A stretch of 64,000 nucleotides of DNA from an uncultured Lachnospiraceae bacterium (GTDB taxonomy: Bacteria; Bacillota; Clostridia; Lachnospirales; Lachnospiraceae). A model generated the notes under the pieces. It saw only the letters and a program-made list of their open reading frames with translations, made no database searches and was not told the origin of the DNA. The position numbers and the translations under genes were made by a program. Location of the stretch: NCBI GenBank assembly GCA_902775555.1, contig CACYMQ010000013.1:1-64000 (forward strand), written 5' to 3'. This document shows, in pieces, positions 1-7,828 of this stretch; positions within the stretch are counted from its first letter, which is position 1, and each line of letters opens with the position of its first letter.

Positions 1-822
1 CGCAGGACGATAAATCGGGATATTGAGGATCTTTGCAAGGCAGGAATTCCCATAAGGACTGCGCAAGGTACCGGCGGTGGTATCAGTATTATGGATGGAG
101 ACCGTATGGACAGGACGATTCTGACATCAAAGGATATGCAGATGATACTTGCAGGGCTTCGGAGCCTGGACAGCGTAAGTGGAAGCAGTTACTATGGCCA
201 ACTGATGGAGAAGATCCAGACCGGATCATCAGAGTTTATCAGTGGCAGGGACTCTATGCTGATCGATCTATCCTCATGGTATAAAGGATCTCTTGCTCCA
301 AAGATTGAGGTGATCCAGAGAGCAATAGAGAACAGACATCTTATACGGTTTGATTATTATGCACCGTCCGGAGAGAGCAATCGAAGGATAGAACCATATT
401 ATCTTGTTTTTCAGTGGTCAAGCTGGTATGTATGGGGCTGGTGCTTAGAGCGCAAAGATTATAGGCTGTTCAAGCTGAATCGTATGGATCGGGTTGCTGA
501 AACTGATAAGGAATTTGCTTGTCGGAATGCACCTATGCCTGATCTGTCGAATGAGAAGATCTTTCCGGGCGGTATTAAAGTAAAAGCTCTATTTACACCA
601 GATATGAAGTGGCGGCTGGTTGAAGAATTCGGACCGCATTGTTTTACTGAAAACGATGATGGAAGGCTGCTTTTCACGGCAGATTATACGGATATGGAAA
701 ACCTTGTGACATGGCTCATGACCTTTGGAGCAAAGGCGGAGGTATTAGAGCCTGCAGAAGCGCGGGAAATTATCCGCAGGAATGCTGAAGAAACATTAAA
801 AATCTATGGAGGATTAGCATAA
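1..822 (+). CDS. WYL-domain transcriptional regulator (5' end outside window)
   Basis: The reading frame is open from base 1, so the gene starts upstream of the window. The first residues read RRTINRDIEDLCKAGIPI, which is the end of the winged HTH_11 domain of YafY/DeoR-like regulators, followed by a GTGGG wing. The middle and C-terminal part is a WYL domain, with an SSWYVWGWC core near residue 143 of the visible part, followed by the C-terminal extension. Proteins of this family are cytosolic DNA-binding regulators that sense a ligand through the WYL domain. The stop codon overlaps the next start (TAATG), so the VOC gene downstream is probably co-translated and may be its target. Confidence 0.88.
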   Translation, partial: RRTINRDIEDLCKAGIPIRTAQGTGGGISIMDGDRMDRTILTSKDMQMILAGLRSLDSVSGSSYYGQLMEKIQTGSSEFISGRDSMLIDLSSWYKGSLAPKIEVIQRAIENRHLIRFDYYAPSGESNRRIEPYYLVFQWSSWYVWGWCLERKDYRLFKLNRMDRVAETDKEFACRNAPMPDLSNEKIFPGGIKVKALFTPDMKWRLVEEFGPHCFTENDDGRLLFTADYTDMENLVTWLMTFGAKAEVLEPAEAREIIRRNAEETLKIYGGLA

Positions 823-1241
823 TGAGATTAGATGGCTTTGGGCTGCTTGTTGAGGACATGGAAAAGATGATCCGTTTTTATAGAGATGTGCTTGGATTCG
901 AAATTAAGGAAGAAGAGAACACGTCTAATGTTTATCTTGTGAAGGACGGAACGTTGTTTCTGCTTTATGGCAGGAAAGATTTTGAGAAGATGACAAACCG
1001 GCGATATGAGTATATCAAGGGACTGAACGGTCATTTTGAAATGGCATTGTATGTGGATACATTCGAAGAGGTGGATGAGGCATACAAGAAAGCCGTTGAA
1101 AATGGTGCGACATCTGTGCTTGAGCCGGAGCTTGAGCCCTGGGGACAGAGAACCTGCTATATCGCTGATCCGGAAGGAAACCTGATCGAGATCGGTTCCT
1201 GGAACAAGCCTTATGAAGAGAAAGATCTGACGGAGGGATAA
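822..1241 (+). CDS. VOC (glyoxalase/bleomycin-resistance fold) protein
   Basis: The 139-residue product has the two beta-alpha-beta-beta-beta halves of the VOC fold. It starts RLDGFGLLVEDMEKMIRFY and ends DPEGNLIEIGSW, the usual metal-ligand edge of glyoxalase-like enzymes. The ATG overlaps the stop of the WYL regulator by one base. Its substrate cannot be told from sequence. The first 16 codons reappear almost unchanged in a deletion scar at 39.48 kb, so this gene and its neighbour once existed as a second copy in the chromosome. Confidence 0.85.
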   Translation: MRLDGFGLLVEDMEKMIRFYRDVLGFEIKEEENTSNVYLVKDGTLFLLYGRKDFEKMTNRRYEYIKGLNGHFEMALYVDTFEEVDEAYKKAVENGATSVLEPELEPWGQRTCYIADPEGNLIEIGSWNKPYEEKDLTEG

Positions 1242-1296
1242 AGTGTATGGCGTTCGATTATAAGAAGGAATACAATAAAAGTGAAGGGGTGATTGT

Positions 1297-2015
1297 ATGG
1301 AGTACATCAGAGTAACAAAGGATAATCTGGAAAAGGAGCACATCTGCTGTGCCATTTCCAATAATAAGGATGTGCAGGTTTCTTCTAAGAAGGTCTGGCT
1401 GGCAGATAGATTTGATGAGGGGCTTGTTTTTCTCAAGAGCGTAGAGCGCGGAAAGTGCTTTGTTGAGTATATTCCGGCTGAGAATGCATGGGTTCCGATC
1501 ATTGCTGATGGATATATGTATATTGACTGTCTGTGGGTGTCTGGCTCCTTCAAGGGGCATGGGTACTCAACGGAATTATTGGATTCCTGTATCGAAGATA
1601 GTAAAGAAAAGGGAAAGAAAGGGCTGTGTATACTGGCGGCGGCTAAGAAGAAGCCTTTCCTTGCTGATCCAAAGTTCCTGAAATATAAAGGATTTACTGT
1701 ATGCGATGAAGCGGATAATGGAATCCAGTTGTGGTATTTGCCCTTTGGAAATGTGCAAAGCATCCTCACATAGAGGAACGAGGATATGTGCTGTATTACA
1801 CCAGCCAATGTCCGTTCAATGCGAAGTATGTTCCGGTGCTAGAGCAGACTGCCAGAGAAAATGATATACCGTTCCATGCGGTCCATATCGCAAGAAGAGA
1901 AGAAGCACAGAACGCGCCGACTCCGATTACAAACTATGCACTGTTCCATGACGGAGAATATATTACGAATGAGCAGATGAACGATAAAAAGTTCCTGAAG
2001 CTTGTAAACGGATAG
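1297..2015 (+). pseudogene. GNAT + YoaP-like two-domain protein, frameshifted
   Basis: Two overlapping pieces in different frames together make one known protein type. Positions 1297-1773 encode a GNAT acetyltransferase domain (158 residues, with FKGHGYSTELL as the acetyl-CoA loop). Positions 1731-2015, in another frame, encode the YoaP-like C-terminal domain (AKHPHIEERGYVLYYTSQC, then PFNAKYVPVLE, ending QMNDKKFLKLVNG). Intact relatives carry both domains in one chain of about 250 residues. The second piece has no ribosome binding site of its own. The frame change falls around 1740-1760, where homologues continue straight from the GNAT domain into the KHPHIEE segment. A frameshifted pseudogene is the simplest reading; a sequencing error or programmed shift is possible. 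Confidence 0.75.
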
Positions 2016-2043
2016 GCACCTCTTTTCATGCTGTCATCATTAC

Positions 2044-2316
2044 TCACGGTAAAGCATCGACAGACTCGCTTTCTTGCTGTCGGCTTCGGATTCTTTTCCA
2101 ATTTATGAATCCATAAAGATCATTAACAAGAAAACAGATGAAACAGATGACCATTGAAAGGTAAGAGGATTCTTCTATGGTTGCAAGTATCCAGAGTATG
2201 ATCAAAACCACATCGTTCGCAGCATAAAGCAAGCCGCAATATGCGCTTCTGAACAGGGTAAGCGAAGCGGCCAGAGAGTAAATCAGTATTTGAGTTGGAG
2301 AAAAGGATGGAAGCAC
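2044..2316 (-). pseudogene. C-terminal remnant of a PnuC-type nicotinamide riboside transporter
   Basis: The minus-strand frame encodes about 75 residues matching the end of PnuC: YAANDVVLIILWILATIEES, then SYLSMVICF and FLVNDLYGFINWKR. The conserved ND and NDLYGF(I/W)xW motifs of the last two membrane helices are present. Full PnuC proteins are 200-240 residues, so at least two thirds is missing. Nothing recognisable continues upstream on the minus strand between 2317 and 2470, where the next gene starts in the opposite direction. It is a dead fragment and cannot form a transporter. Confidence 0.7.
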
Positions 2317-2469
2317 AGCTGCAGATATGATATAAATAAATCATAGTGGTAACAATTTGTAGGGAGATCAAGAGACAGAATATACCAAGGGACTTTCAAA
2401 ATACCTATGCCAAACGCCTTACCGCTGTTTCTGTAAATTATAAAGTGATATGAATGCGAGGGTGAAGAT

Positions 2470-3585
2470 ATGGGTGATGAGGGAGGACACGCGGAATCGA
2501 TCGTACAAATAAAGGAAAGACGATTTGAACTGGATGCAGTAAAGTTTTTTGCCATCTTTTTTATGGTGATGATCCATGTATATGAGTATTTGGGTCCCTA
2601 CGATACGGATCATGTGATGCCGGATTCTGCATTCCGGAATATCATAGAATTTTTGGGAGGACCACTGGTAGCTCCGGTGCTGATGTTTTGTATGGGGATC
2701 GGTATGGTTTATACAAAACATAATGCTCCCGGTGATTTCATTCGGCGTGGGATCAAACTCATGATCATGGGATATGCGCTGAATTTCTTCAAGTTGACAT
2801 TACCGCAGTTAATCGGAAAAATGATAGGAGTCGAGGATGATTTCGACATCATCGGAGGGTTCCTGCTTGTTGATATTCTCACCTTTGCCGGGGCAGCGTT
2901 TATCACGATCGGTTTGATGAGAAAGTTGCACTTATCCATATTTGCCATGTGCATGATCGCTTGCCTGCTGCAGGCTGTCGGTATTTGGGCCGTGAACTGG
3001 AACATAGAATCCGATGTCCTGCGGGGGGTGGCCGGTGTCCTGCTGCCGGTCGGGTTTTGGGCGGCATTTCCGCTTACCTTATGGCTGGTCTATCCTACAT
3101 TTGGAATGGCGTTTGGAGAGTTCCTGAAGAAGACAGCTGATAAGAGGGAAATGTATAAGAAGCTGATGATCATTTCGGCTGTGCTATTTACTGCATGTAC
3201 AGTCGGATTGGTTTATGTCGGATATGATCTCCGGCACTCCTATGTCGTATGCGATAACTTGTTCTATTTTCAGACCTTTATCAGCTCTATTTGGTCTTTT
3301 CCGCTGATCCTGCTTGCGATTTCCGCATGTTTCTTCCTGTTTGGTCCTCTGGAGAATACGAAGTTCGGAAGACTGGTGAGCTTTTCAGGTACCAACCTGA
3401 ATACAATATTTATCGTTCAGTGGCTCTTAGTTTCCGCTGCTAAATCAACGGTAGAGGCAACGGAGACTAAGCTTGATCTTCATCCGTCAGTGATTGTTCT
3501 TCTTGGATTCATTTTTGTGGCTGCGGCGATTGGGATTACCGGGGGGATCAAAGCGATTTCTCTTCGTAGAAAAGGTTACCAATGA
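2470..3585 (+). CDS. Multipass membrane protein, heparan-alpha-glucosaminide N-acetyltransferase-like
   Basis: The 371-residue protein has about ten hydrophobic segments. The N-terminal RRFELDAVKFFAIFFMVMIH resembles the first helix of the acyltransferase-3 / HGSNAT-like (DUF1624) families, where the R/E-x-x-D-x-x-R/K-x-x-A-I pattern and a membrane His are conserved. These proteins move acyl groups across or within the membrane, often onto sugars. A GAGGG sequence precedes the ATG. The stop overlaps the next ATG (ATGA), suggesting translational coupling to the small broken frame downstream. The acceptor substrate is unknown. Confidence 0.65.
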   Translation: MGDEGGHAESIVQIKERRFELDAVKFFAIFFMVMIHVYEYLGPYDTDHVMPDSAFRNIIEFLGGPLVAPVLMFCMGIGMVYTKHNAPGDFIRRGIKLMIMGYALNFFKLTLPQLIGKMIGVEDDFDIIGGFLLVDILTFAGAAFITIGLMRKLHLSIFAMCMIACLLQAVGIWAVNWNIESDVLRGVAGVLLPVGFWAAFPLTLWLVYPTFGMAFGEFLKKTADKREMYKKLMIISAVLFTACTVGLVYVGYDLRHSYVVCDNLFYFQTFISSIWSFPLILLAISACFFLFGPLENTKFGRLVSFSGTNLNTIFIVQWLLVSAAKSTVEATETKLDLHPSVIVLLGFIFVAAAIGITGGIKAISLRRKGYQ

Positions 3586-3745
3586 AAGATATGAAAAAAT
3601 TTGCTGATAATATAGTGATGGAAAATGGAGATTCTATCGAGGATACCAGGTTGTTTCTCTTAACTTTGTTATGAAGGATGGCAGGATCATTGAGAGTATC
3701 GTGAATGACAACCCGGTTCAGGCAGATGCCCTTGAGGGATTGTAA
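3582..3745 (+). pseudogene. Small frameshifted gene of unknown function
   Basis: The ATG at 3582 overlaps the upstream stop as ATGA, the usual sign of a coupled real gene, but the frame closes after 30 residues (MKDMKKFADNIVMENGDSIE). A second frame continues without a start as FYRGYQVVSLNFVMKDGRII and ends at TAA 3743-3745. Joining the two gives a plausible alpha/beta fragment of about 50 residues. The family was not recognised. It sits between a complete gene and another gene wreck, in a tract of clear decay. Confidence 0.35.
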
Positions 3746-3802
3746 GGGACCGGAATGGATCCATTACTGCCTCAAATGTTATGTGATGGGAGATTTATAA
3801 AC

Positions 3803-4139
3803 ATGAGAGTGATCAATTATTTCGATAGTGACAGACAGGACTATTGGCTGAGAGAAATCAGGAAGGGTGATTGGGGAGCAGCCGGGTTCTTGTACGAGCT
3901 GCTGAGCAAGGGAACCTTCCATGACACTGTGGGTGAAAGATCAAAGGTTCTGCTTCTTGTGGACGGTGATTATGGATGAGATAGAACGGTTGGCAACAAA
4001 GGATGGTGTGTCTGAAGTCTACATTTCGACAAATCATATCGGACTCTATGAGAAATACGGGTGCGAGTTTAAAGCAGAGATGAAAGACATGGAAGGAGAA
4101 CGGTCCAGGGTATATGTTAAGAAGATTCTGACAGCATAA
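3803..4139 (+). pseudogene. GNAT acetyltransferase with the acetyl-CoA-binding core deleted
   Basis: The first half (from ATG 3803) reads MRVINYFDSDRQDYWLREIR and ends after LLLVDGDYG at a stop. The second half, in another frame from about 3970, reads MDEIERLATKDGVSEVYIST, then NHIGLYEKYGCEFKAEMKDM, the typical C-terminal part of a GNAT. In intact relatives these halves are separated by some 40 residues that include motif A (Q/RxxGxG/A) for acetyl-CoA. Here that part is missing and the frames do not match, so the gene is dead. A longer start at 3755 in the same frame is possible. Confidence 0.7.
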
Positions 4140-4259
4140 GGAGCGCCGAAAGGCGAGTATTATTAAATTTGATGTCACTCAGTGAAACTACTCGAGTAGG
4201 ATGTGAGAAGGCAAGGAATTATGGAGAATTATGGAGAATTATGGAAGAAGGAGATTATC

Positions 4260-4736
4260 ATGTTTCGAGATATGCGGCGCATAAAACAGAAGATAACACG
4301 GGAAGAGTGTATTCGGATACTGAAGGAACAGCCGAGGGGAGTTCTGTCCATGTTCGGTGAGGATGGGTATCCCTATGGGATTCCCCTGGATCATTGGTAT
4401 TCGGAAGAGGATGATAAGGTCTATTTTCATTGTGCTAAGGTCGGTCATAAAATTGATGCCGTAAAGGTGTGCGACAAGGTGAGTTACTGCGTCATGGACG
4501 AGGGCTTCCGAAGGGAAGGAGAATGGGCACTGAATATACGCAGTGTTGTCATCTTTGGAAGGATCCGAATTTTGGAAGAGGATGAAAAGAAGAGGGAAAT
4601 CTGTACGAGTCTTATTCGAAAGATGCATGATGATGAGGAATATCTCCGAAGAGAGATGACGAATGCATTTCCGAGAGTATGCTGTCTGGAGCTGACGATT
4701 GATCACATGACAGGAAAACTGGTTAATGAATCATAG
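4260..4736 (+). CDS. Pyridoxamine 5'-phosphate oxidase-fold (flavin-binding split barrel) protein
   Basis: The product (158 residues from ATG 4260) begins MFRDMRRIKQKITREECIRI and has the split-barrel pattern GVLSMFGEDGYPYGIPLDHW, then VYFHCAKVGHKIDAVK and the late C-terminal strand. This matches the NimA/PPOX-like group of small flavin- or heme-binding proteins common in Clostridia, several of which reduce nitro compounds. I chose ATG 4260 because AAGGAG lies 8-9 bases before it. The in-frame ATG at 4203 lacks a site and would add a peptide encoded by a tandem 10-bp repeat (ATTATGGAGA, three times, 4218-4247). Confidence 0.8.
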   Translation: MFRDMRRIKQKITREECIRILKEQPRGVLSMFGEDGYPYGIPLDHWYSEEDDKVYFHCAKVGHKIDAVKVCDKVSYCVMDEGFRREGEWALNIRSVVIFGRIRILEEDEKKREICTSLIRKMHDDEEYLRREMTNAFPRVCCLELTIDHMTGKLVNES

Positions 4737-4875
4737 AAACGGAAAAACCGAGGTATCTATCCTAAGTGCCTTAAGAAGGAATAGTAAAATCAAAGGATAA
4801 TATCGAATCAGATTCGGGAGATGGTTTTTGATTAGTGCCTTGAGGTGTATATGAAGAAAAAAGCAGTCTTGATTT

Positions 4876-4921
4876 GATATGTACCCTCTTTACTGGACAA
4901 CCAGTAAGGAGGGTACATATC
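4876..4921. repeat. 21-bp stem hairpin with 4-nt loop
   Basis: Left arm 4876-4896 (GATATGTACCCTC...CTGG) and right arm 4901-4921 are complementary apart from one T/G wobble, around the loop ACAA. Weaker complementarity continues outward (AAAGC at about 4864 with GCTTTT at about 4933). It lies between a + strand gene end (4736) and the end of a minus-strand fragment (4969), so it may act as a bidirectional terminator. Alternatively, the arms resemble the inverted ends of an IS3-type element brought together after loss of the inside. Nothing else is seen in 4737-4968. Confidence 0.6.
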
Positions 4922-4968
4922 ACATCAGGGGGGCTTTTATTTTATGTGAGGAAGGCGACTGAAGATTT

Positions 4969-5328
4969 CTAACTGTTTCTATAGTATCTTGTACTTCTTC
5001 CATTTCCTTCGCGTTTCAATTCACCGGAAGCCGTGAGCTTGCGAAGGGCTCCTTCTATGGAGCTGATGCTTAGCGACGGGCATAACTCGCGTATATCCTG
5101 TTTGGTAAAACACCCGATTTTATTCATCGAAGCGCTCCGAACCATTTCCAGTGAGGAATGTTTTGTTTCCACAAGTGCAAAACGGTCATCAAAGTCCCTG
5201 TAGGCCGCAAGTATCGTTCCCAGCAGATATTTGATGAACGGAACCGGATCATCCTTTCCTTCATGCCAGTTTTCCTGCGAAGCATACAGAGCGCCTGAAA
5301 GAAGACCTAAAAGAAGATCTCCCTGCAA
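4969..5328 (-). pseudogene. C-terminal fragment of a Fic-family protein
   Basis: The minus-strand frame of 119 residues reads SGALYASQENWHEGKDDPVP, then FIKYLLGTILAAYRDFDDR, followed by a winged-helix tail (FTKQDIRELCPSLSISSIEG). This is the usual end of clostridial Fic AMP-transferases, after the catalytic HPFxxGNGR motif. That motif and everything before it are missing. The frame has no ATG and runs directly out of the 3' end of the LysR gene, overlapping it by 22 bases. It is a deletion junction rather than a gene; any product would be a DNA-binding tail without toxin activity. Confidence 0.7.
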
Positions 5329-6155
5329 AGCTTTTCATGTGTTTTTTTGTAAATGATATAGCTGTTGATCACCGGCGTACTGAAATCGATGAGCGGGACC
5401 TGGCGAAGCCGTCCCTTCTCCTGATAATGTTCCGCCATATCCTTCGGAAGGAAGGTGTAGTTGTCCTGATCCATCAGAAAGGGAACAATCTTCATACAGT
5501 CATCGATCTCCAGCTCAAACTGATGATACTTCGGGAAAAGCTTCCGGATGTACTGTCCCACATCCTGAAGAGCGAAGTTGCACATCAGGTATCTTTCCGA
5601 CAGAAGCTCAGCCTCGGTGATCCCATGGGGATATTTGCGGTTCCTGCTCCTGGTGACCAGGACCAGCTGATCCTGCTTATAGAGCTCACAGTGCAGAGAA
5701 TTCTTTTTCAGCGGAAGATAGGTGAAGACTACATCCAGAAGGTCATTTCGGACCTGCTCCAGCAGATGATCCGTAAGACCGATGGATATCCTGAGATAAT
5801 CCTTGGGATGTGTCCGTCTGTGCTTTTGGATCAACTCCGCCAGATGCCCCTCGTATATGGAGTCCGCACTGCCGATCCGAAGGTAGTGATCATACCTTTG
5901 CACCTCAGAGATCTCCGCCAGGGAATTCTCCGTAAGTTCCATCATTTTCTCCGCATAAACCCGGAACTGCTCGCCCTTTACGGTGAGCTCCACACTTCGG
6001 TTCGTCCGGGTGAACAGCGCAAATTTCAGCTCCTTTTCCAGTTCATTGATCCGGTTGGTCACCGTGGACTGGGCCACAAAAAGCTGGTCAGCTGCCCGGG
6101 TATAATTTCTGGTCTTCACCAGCACCAGGAATGTCCTGATCGATTCGGTATCCAT
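5307..6155 (-). CDS. LysR-type transcriptional regulator
   Basis: The 282-residue protein starts MDTESIRTFLVLVKTRNYTR with the LysR winged HTH (AADQLFVAQSTVTNRINELE) at residues 2-60 and a periplasmic-binding-like effector domain after residue 90. ATG 6155 is preferred over 6173 because AAGGAGGG ends about 6 bases before it. The C-terminus ends at the junction with the Fic remnant, so a few residues may be lost. It faces the 6283 gene divergently, the classical layout for a LysR regulator and its target. A perfect 7-bp inverted repeat (6172-6186) sits between them. Confidence 0.88.
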   Translation of the reverse strand: MDTESIRTFLVLVKTRNYTRAADQLFVAQSTVTNRINELEKELKFALFTRTNRSVELTVKGEQFRVYAEKMMELTENSLAEISEVQRYDHYLRIGSADSIYEGHLAELIQKHRRTHPKDYLRISIGLTDHLLEQVRNDLLDVVFTYLPLKKNSLHCELYKQDQLVLVTRSRNRKYPHGITEAELLSERYLMCNFALQDVGQYIRKLFPKYHQFELEIDDCMKIVPFLMDQDNYTFLPKDMAEHYQEKGRLRQVPLIDFSTPVINSYIIYKKTHEKLCREIFF

Positions 6156-6171
6156 GCCATCCCTCCTTATC

Positions 6172-6186
6172 ATTCGAATTTCGAAT
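6172..6186. promoter_or_regulatory. Perfect 7-bp inverted repeat, candidate operator
   Basis: ATTCGAA-T-TTCGAAT lies just upstream of the LysR start and in the divergent intergenic region. LysR proteins bind dyads of this kind near their own promoter. A TTTACA (6209-6214) in the AT-rich stretch downstream could be the -35 box for the 6283 gene, but no good -10 box at 17 bp follows. The operator role is inferred. Confidence 0.4.
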
Positions 6187-6282
6187 AGATACGATTTATT
6201 ATATTCATTTTACAAATAATACAATATATGCTAAAACCTGTAAAGTATCAACCCTTCCACGAGGAACCAAAGGAGGCACAGG

Positions 6283-7647
6283 ATGAACGATATCATTTTA
6301 AGCAGAAAGACCTTTAAGCTTGAACAGGATCCCTATATCTATCAGCTGCAGGACGTAAAGGAGCCCGAGCTGTTCCGGGAAATGTTCCCCTATACGGAAA
6401 CGCCGAAGATCGCATTTAATTACCGGCGTGTACCGGAAAATATGCCCGAAGATATCTTCATTACCGATACCACCTTCCGGGACGGACAGCAGTCCAGAAC
6501 GCCCTATACCACGGAGCAGATGGTGCATATCTACGAACTGCTCCATAAGCTTGGTGGCCCGAAGGGCATGATCCGCCAGACGGAATTCTTCGTCTATTCC
6601 GAAAAGGACCGTAAAGCTCTGGAGAAATGTATGGAGCTCGGCTATGCATTTCCGGAGATCACCACCTGGATCCGGGCCAACAAGAAGGATTTCGAGCTGG
6701 TCCGTTCCATCGGGATCAAGGAAACCGGCATCCTGGTCAGCTGCTCCGATTATCATATCTTTCACAAAATGGGTCTTACCAGAAAGGAAGCTTTGGACAA
6801 GTACCTGGGCATCGTCAGGGAATGCATCGAAGCAGGCCTTCGACCCAGATGCCATTTTGAAGATATCACCCGGGCAGATTTCTACGGCTTCGTGGTCCCA
6901 TTTGCCAACGCCCTGATGGAGCTCTCCCGGGAAAGTGGGATCCCCATCAAGATCCGGGCCTGCGATACCATGGGCTATGGCGTCCCTTACCCCGGCGCCG
7001 CCCTGCCGCGAAGCGTATCCGGCATAATCTACGGGCTGCAGCATTATTCCGATGTTCCTTCGGATATGATCGAATGGCACGGACATAATGATTTCTATAA
7101 AGGCGTTGTCAACGCCACCACCGCCTGGATGTACGGTGCCGGCGCCGTGAACTGTTCCCTTCTGGGGATCGGAGAGCGCACGGGAAATGTACCGCTGGAA
7201 GCCATGGTCTTCGAATATGCTTCTCTCCGCGGTCATCTGAATGGTATGGATACACAGGCCATCACGGAGATCGCCGAATATCTGCAGCAGGAAACCGGCT
7301 ACGACATCCCGCCCATGACTCCCTTTGTAGGCGAGAATTTCAACCTTACCCGGGCCGGGATCCATGCGGACGGCATGATGAAGAATCCGGAGATCTACAA
7401 CATCTTCGATACAGAGACCATCCTGAACCGTCCTCCCAAGGTATCCGTGAACAACGCCTCCGGACTGGCAGGCGTAGCCTACTGGGTGAACGAATACCGG
7501 AAAAGAAAGGGACTGGAGGAGCTCCCCAAGACCGATGAACTGATCCGGAAGATCTACGACTGGGTAACCGCCGAATATGACGCCGGCCGGATCACCATGA
7601 TCAGTGACGCAGAGCTAAAAGATAAGTACACGGAATTATCCGAATGA
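6283..7647 (+). CDS. HMGL-like acyltransferase; Re-citrate synthase / isopropylmalate synthase type
   Basis: The 454-residue enzyme has a TIM-barrel HMGL-like domain. DTTFRDGQQSRTPYT near residue 65 holds the metal-binding Asp and catalytic Arg, WHGHNDF near residue 267 holds the HxH metal ligands, and GIGERTGNVPLE forms the conserved loop. Enzymes of this fold condense acetyl-CoA with a 2-oxoacid. The 60-residue N-terminal extension with EMFPYTETPKI and the HFEDITRADFYGFV stretch match, from memory, the group that includes the clostridial Re-citrate synthase rather than LeuA. If so it makes citrate from oxaloacetate as the first step toward glutamate. Homocitrate or 2-isopropylmalate synthase activity is not excluded. 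AGGAGG precedes the ATG; the divergent LysR is the likely regulator. Confidence 0.65.
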   Translation: MNDIILSRKTFKLEQDPYIYQLQDVKEPELFREMFPYTETPKIAFNYRRVPENMPEDIFITDTTFRDGQQSRTPYTTEQMVHIYELLHKLGGPKGMIRQTEFFVYSEKDRKALEKCMELGYAFPEITTWIRANKKDFELVRSIGIKETGILVSCSDYHIFHKMGLTRKEALDKYLGIVRECIEAGLRPRCHFEDITRADFYGFVVPFANALMELSRESGIPIKIRACDTMGYGVPYPGAALPRSVSGIIYGLQHYSDVPSDMIEWHGHNDFYKGVVNATTAWMYGAGAVNCSLLGIGERTGNVPLEAMVFEYASLRGHLNGMDTQAITEIAEYLQQETGYDIPPMTPFVGENFNLTRAGIHADGMMKNPEIYNIFDTETILNRPPKVSVNNASGLAGVAYWVNEYRKRKGLEELPKTDELIRKIYDWVTAEYDAGRITMISDAELKDKYTELSE

Positions 7648-7767
7648 TCGAATATACCTTTGGAACGATTGGGTTATTTTTGTTGTTCTGAACGCAGTAT
7701 ATACAGGGGACAACAAAAGTACAACAACAGAAAATTGAGAACAATGAATGCGGATCGTGATCAGTCA

Positions 7768-7776
7768 TGTTATAAT
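7768..7776 (+). promoter_or_regulatory. Extended -10 promoter (TG-T-TATAAT)
   Basis: TGTTATAAT is a consensus extended -10 element; no -35 box is seen at 17 bp. It lies about 55 bases before the ATG of the 7829 gene. The block from GTCATG through GATAGAATCA (about 7764-7811) is nearly the same as that before the glutaredoxin gene at 21684-21731. Confidence 0.6.
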
Positions 7777-7828
7777 AACTATGTTGTTGTTTCATAAGTA
7801 GATAGAATCAGATCAGAGGAGAAATACA

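Noticed and set aside
828..1808. Long open frame on the minus strand (326 codons)
   Set aside because: It lies opposite the VOC and GNAT genes, has no family features and no ribosome binding site; it is a shadow of their codon usage.
4218..4247. Three 10-bp tandem repeats as a phase-variable start
   Set aside because: They precede the preferred start of the 4260 gene and its ribosome binding site; copy-number change would not alter the main frame.
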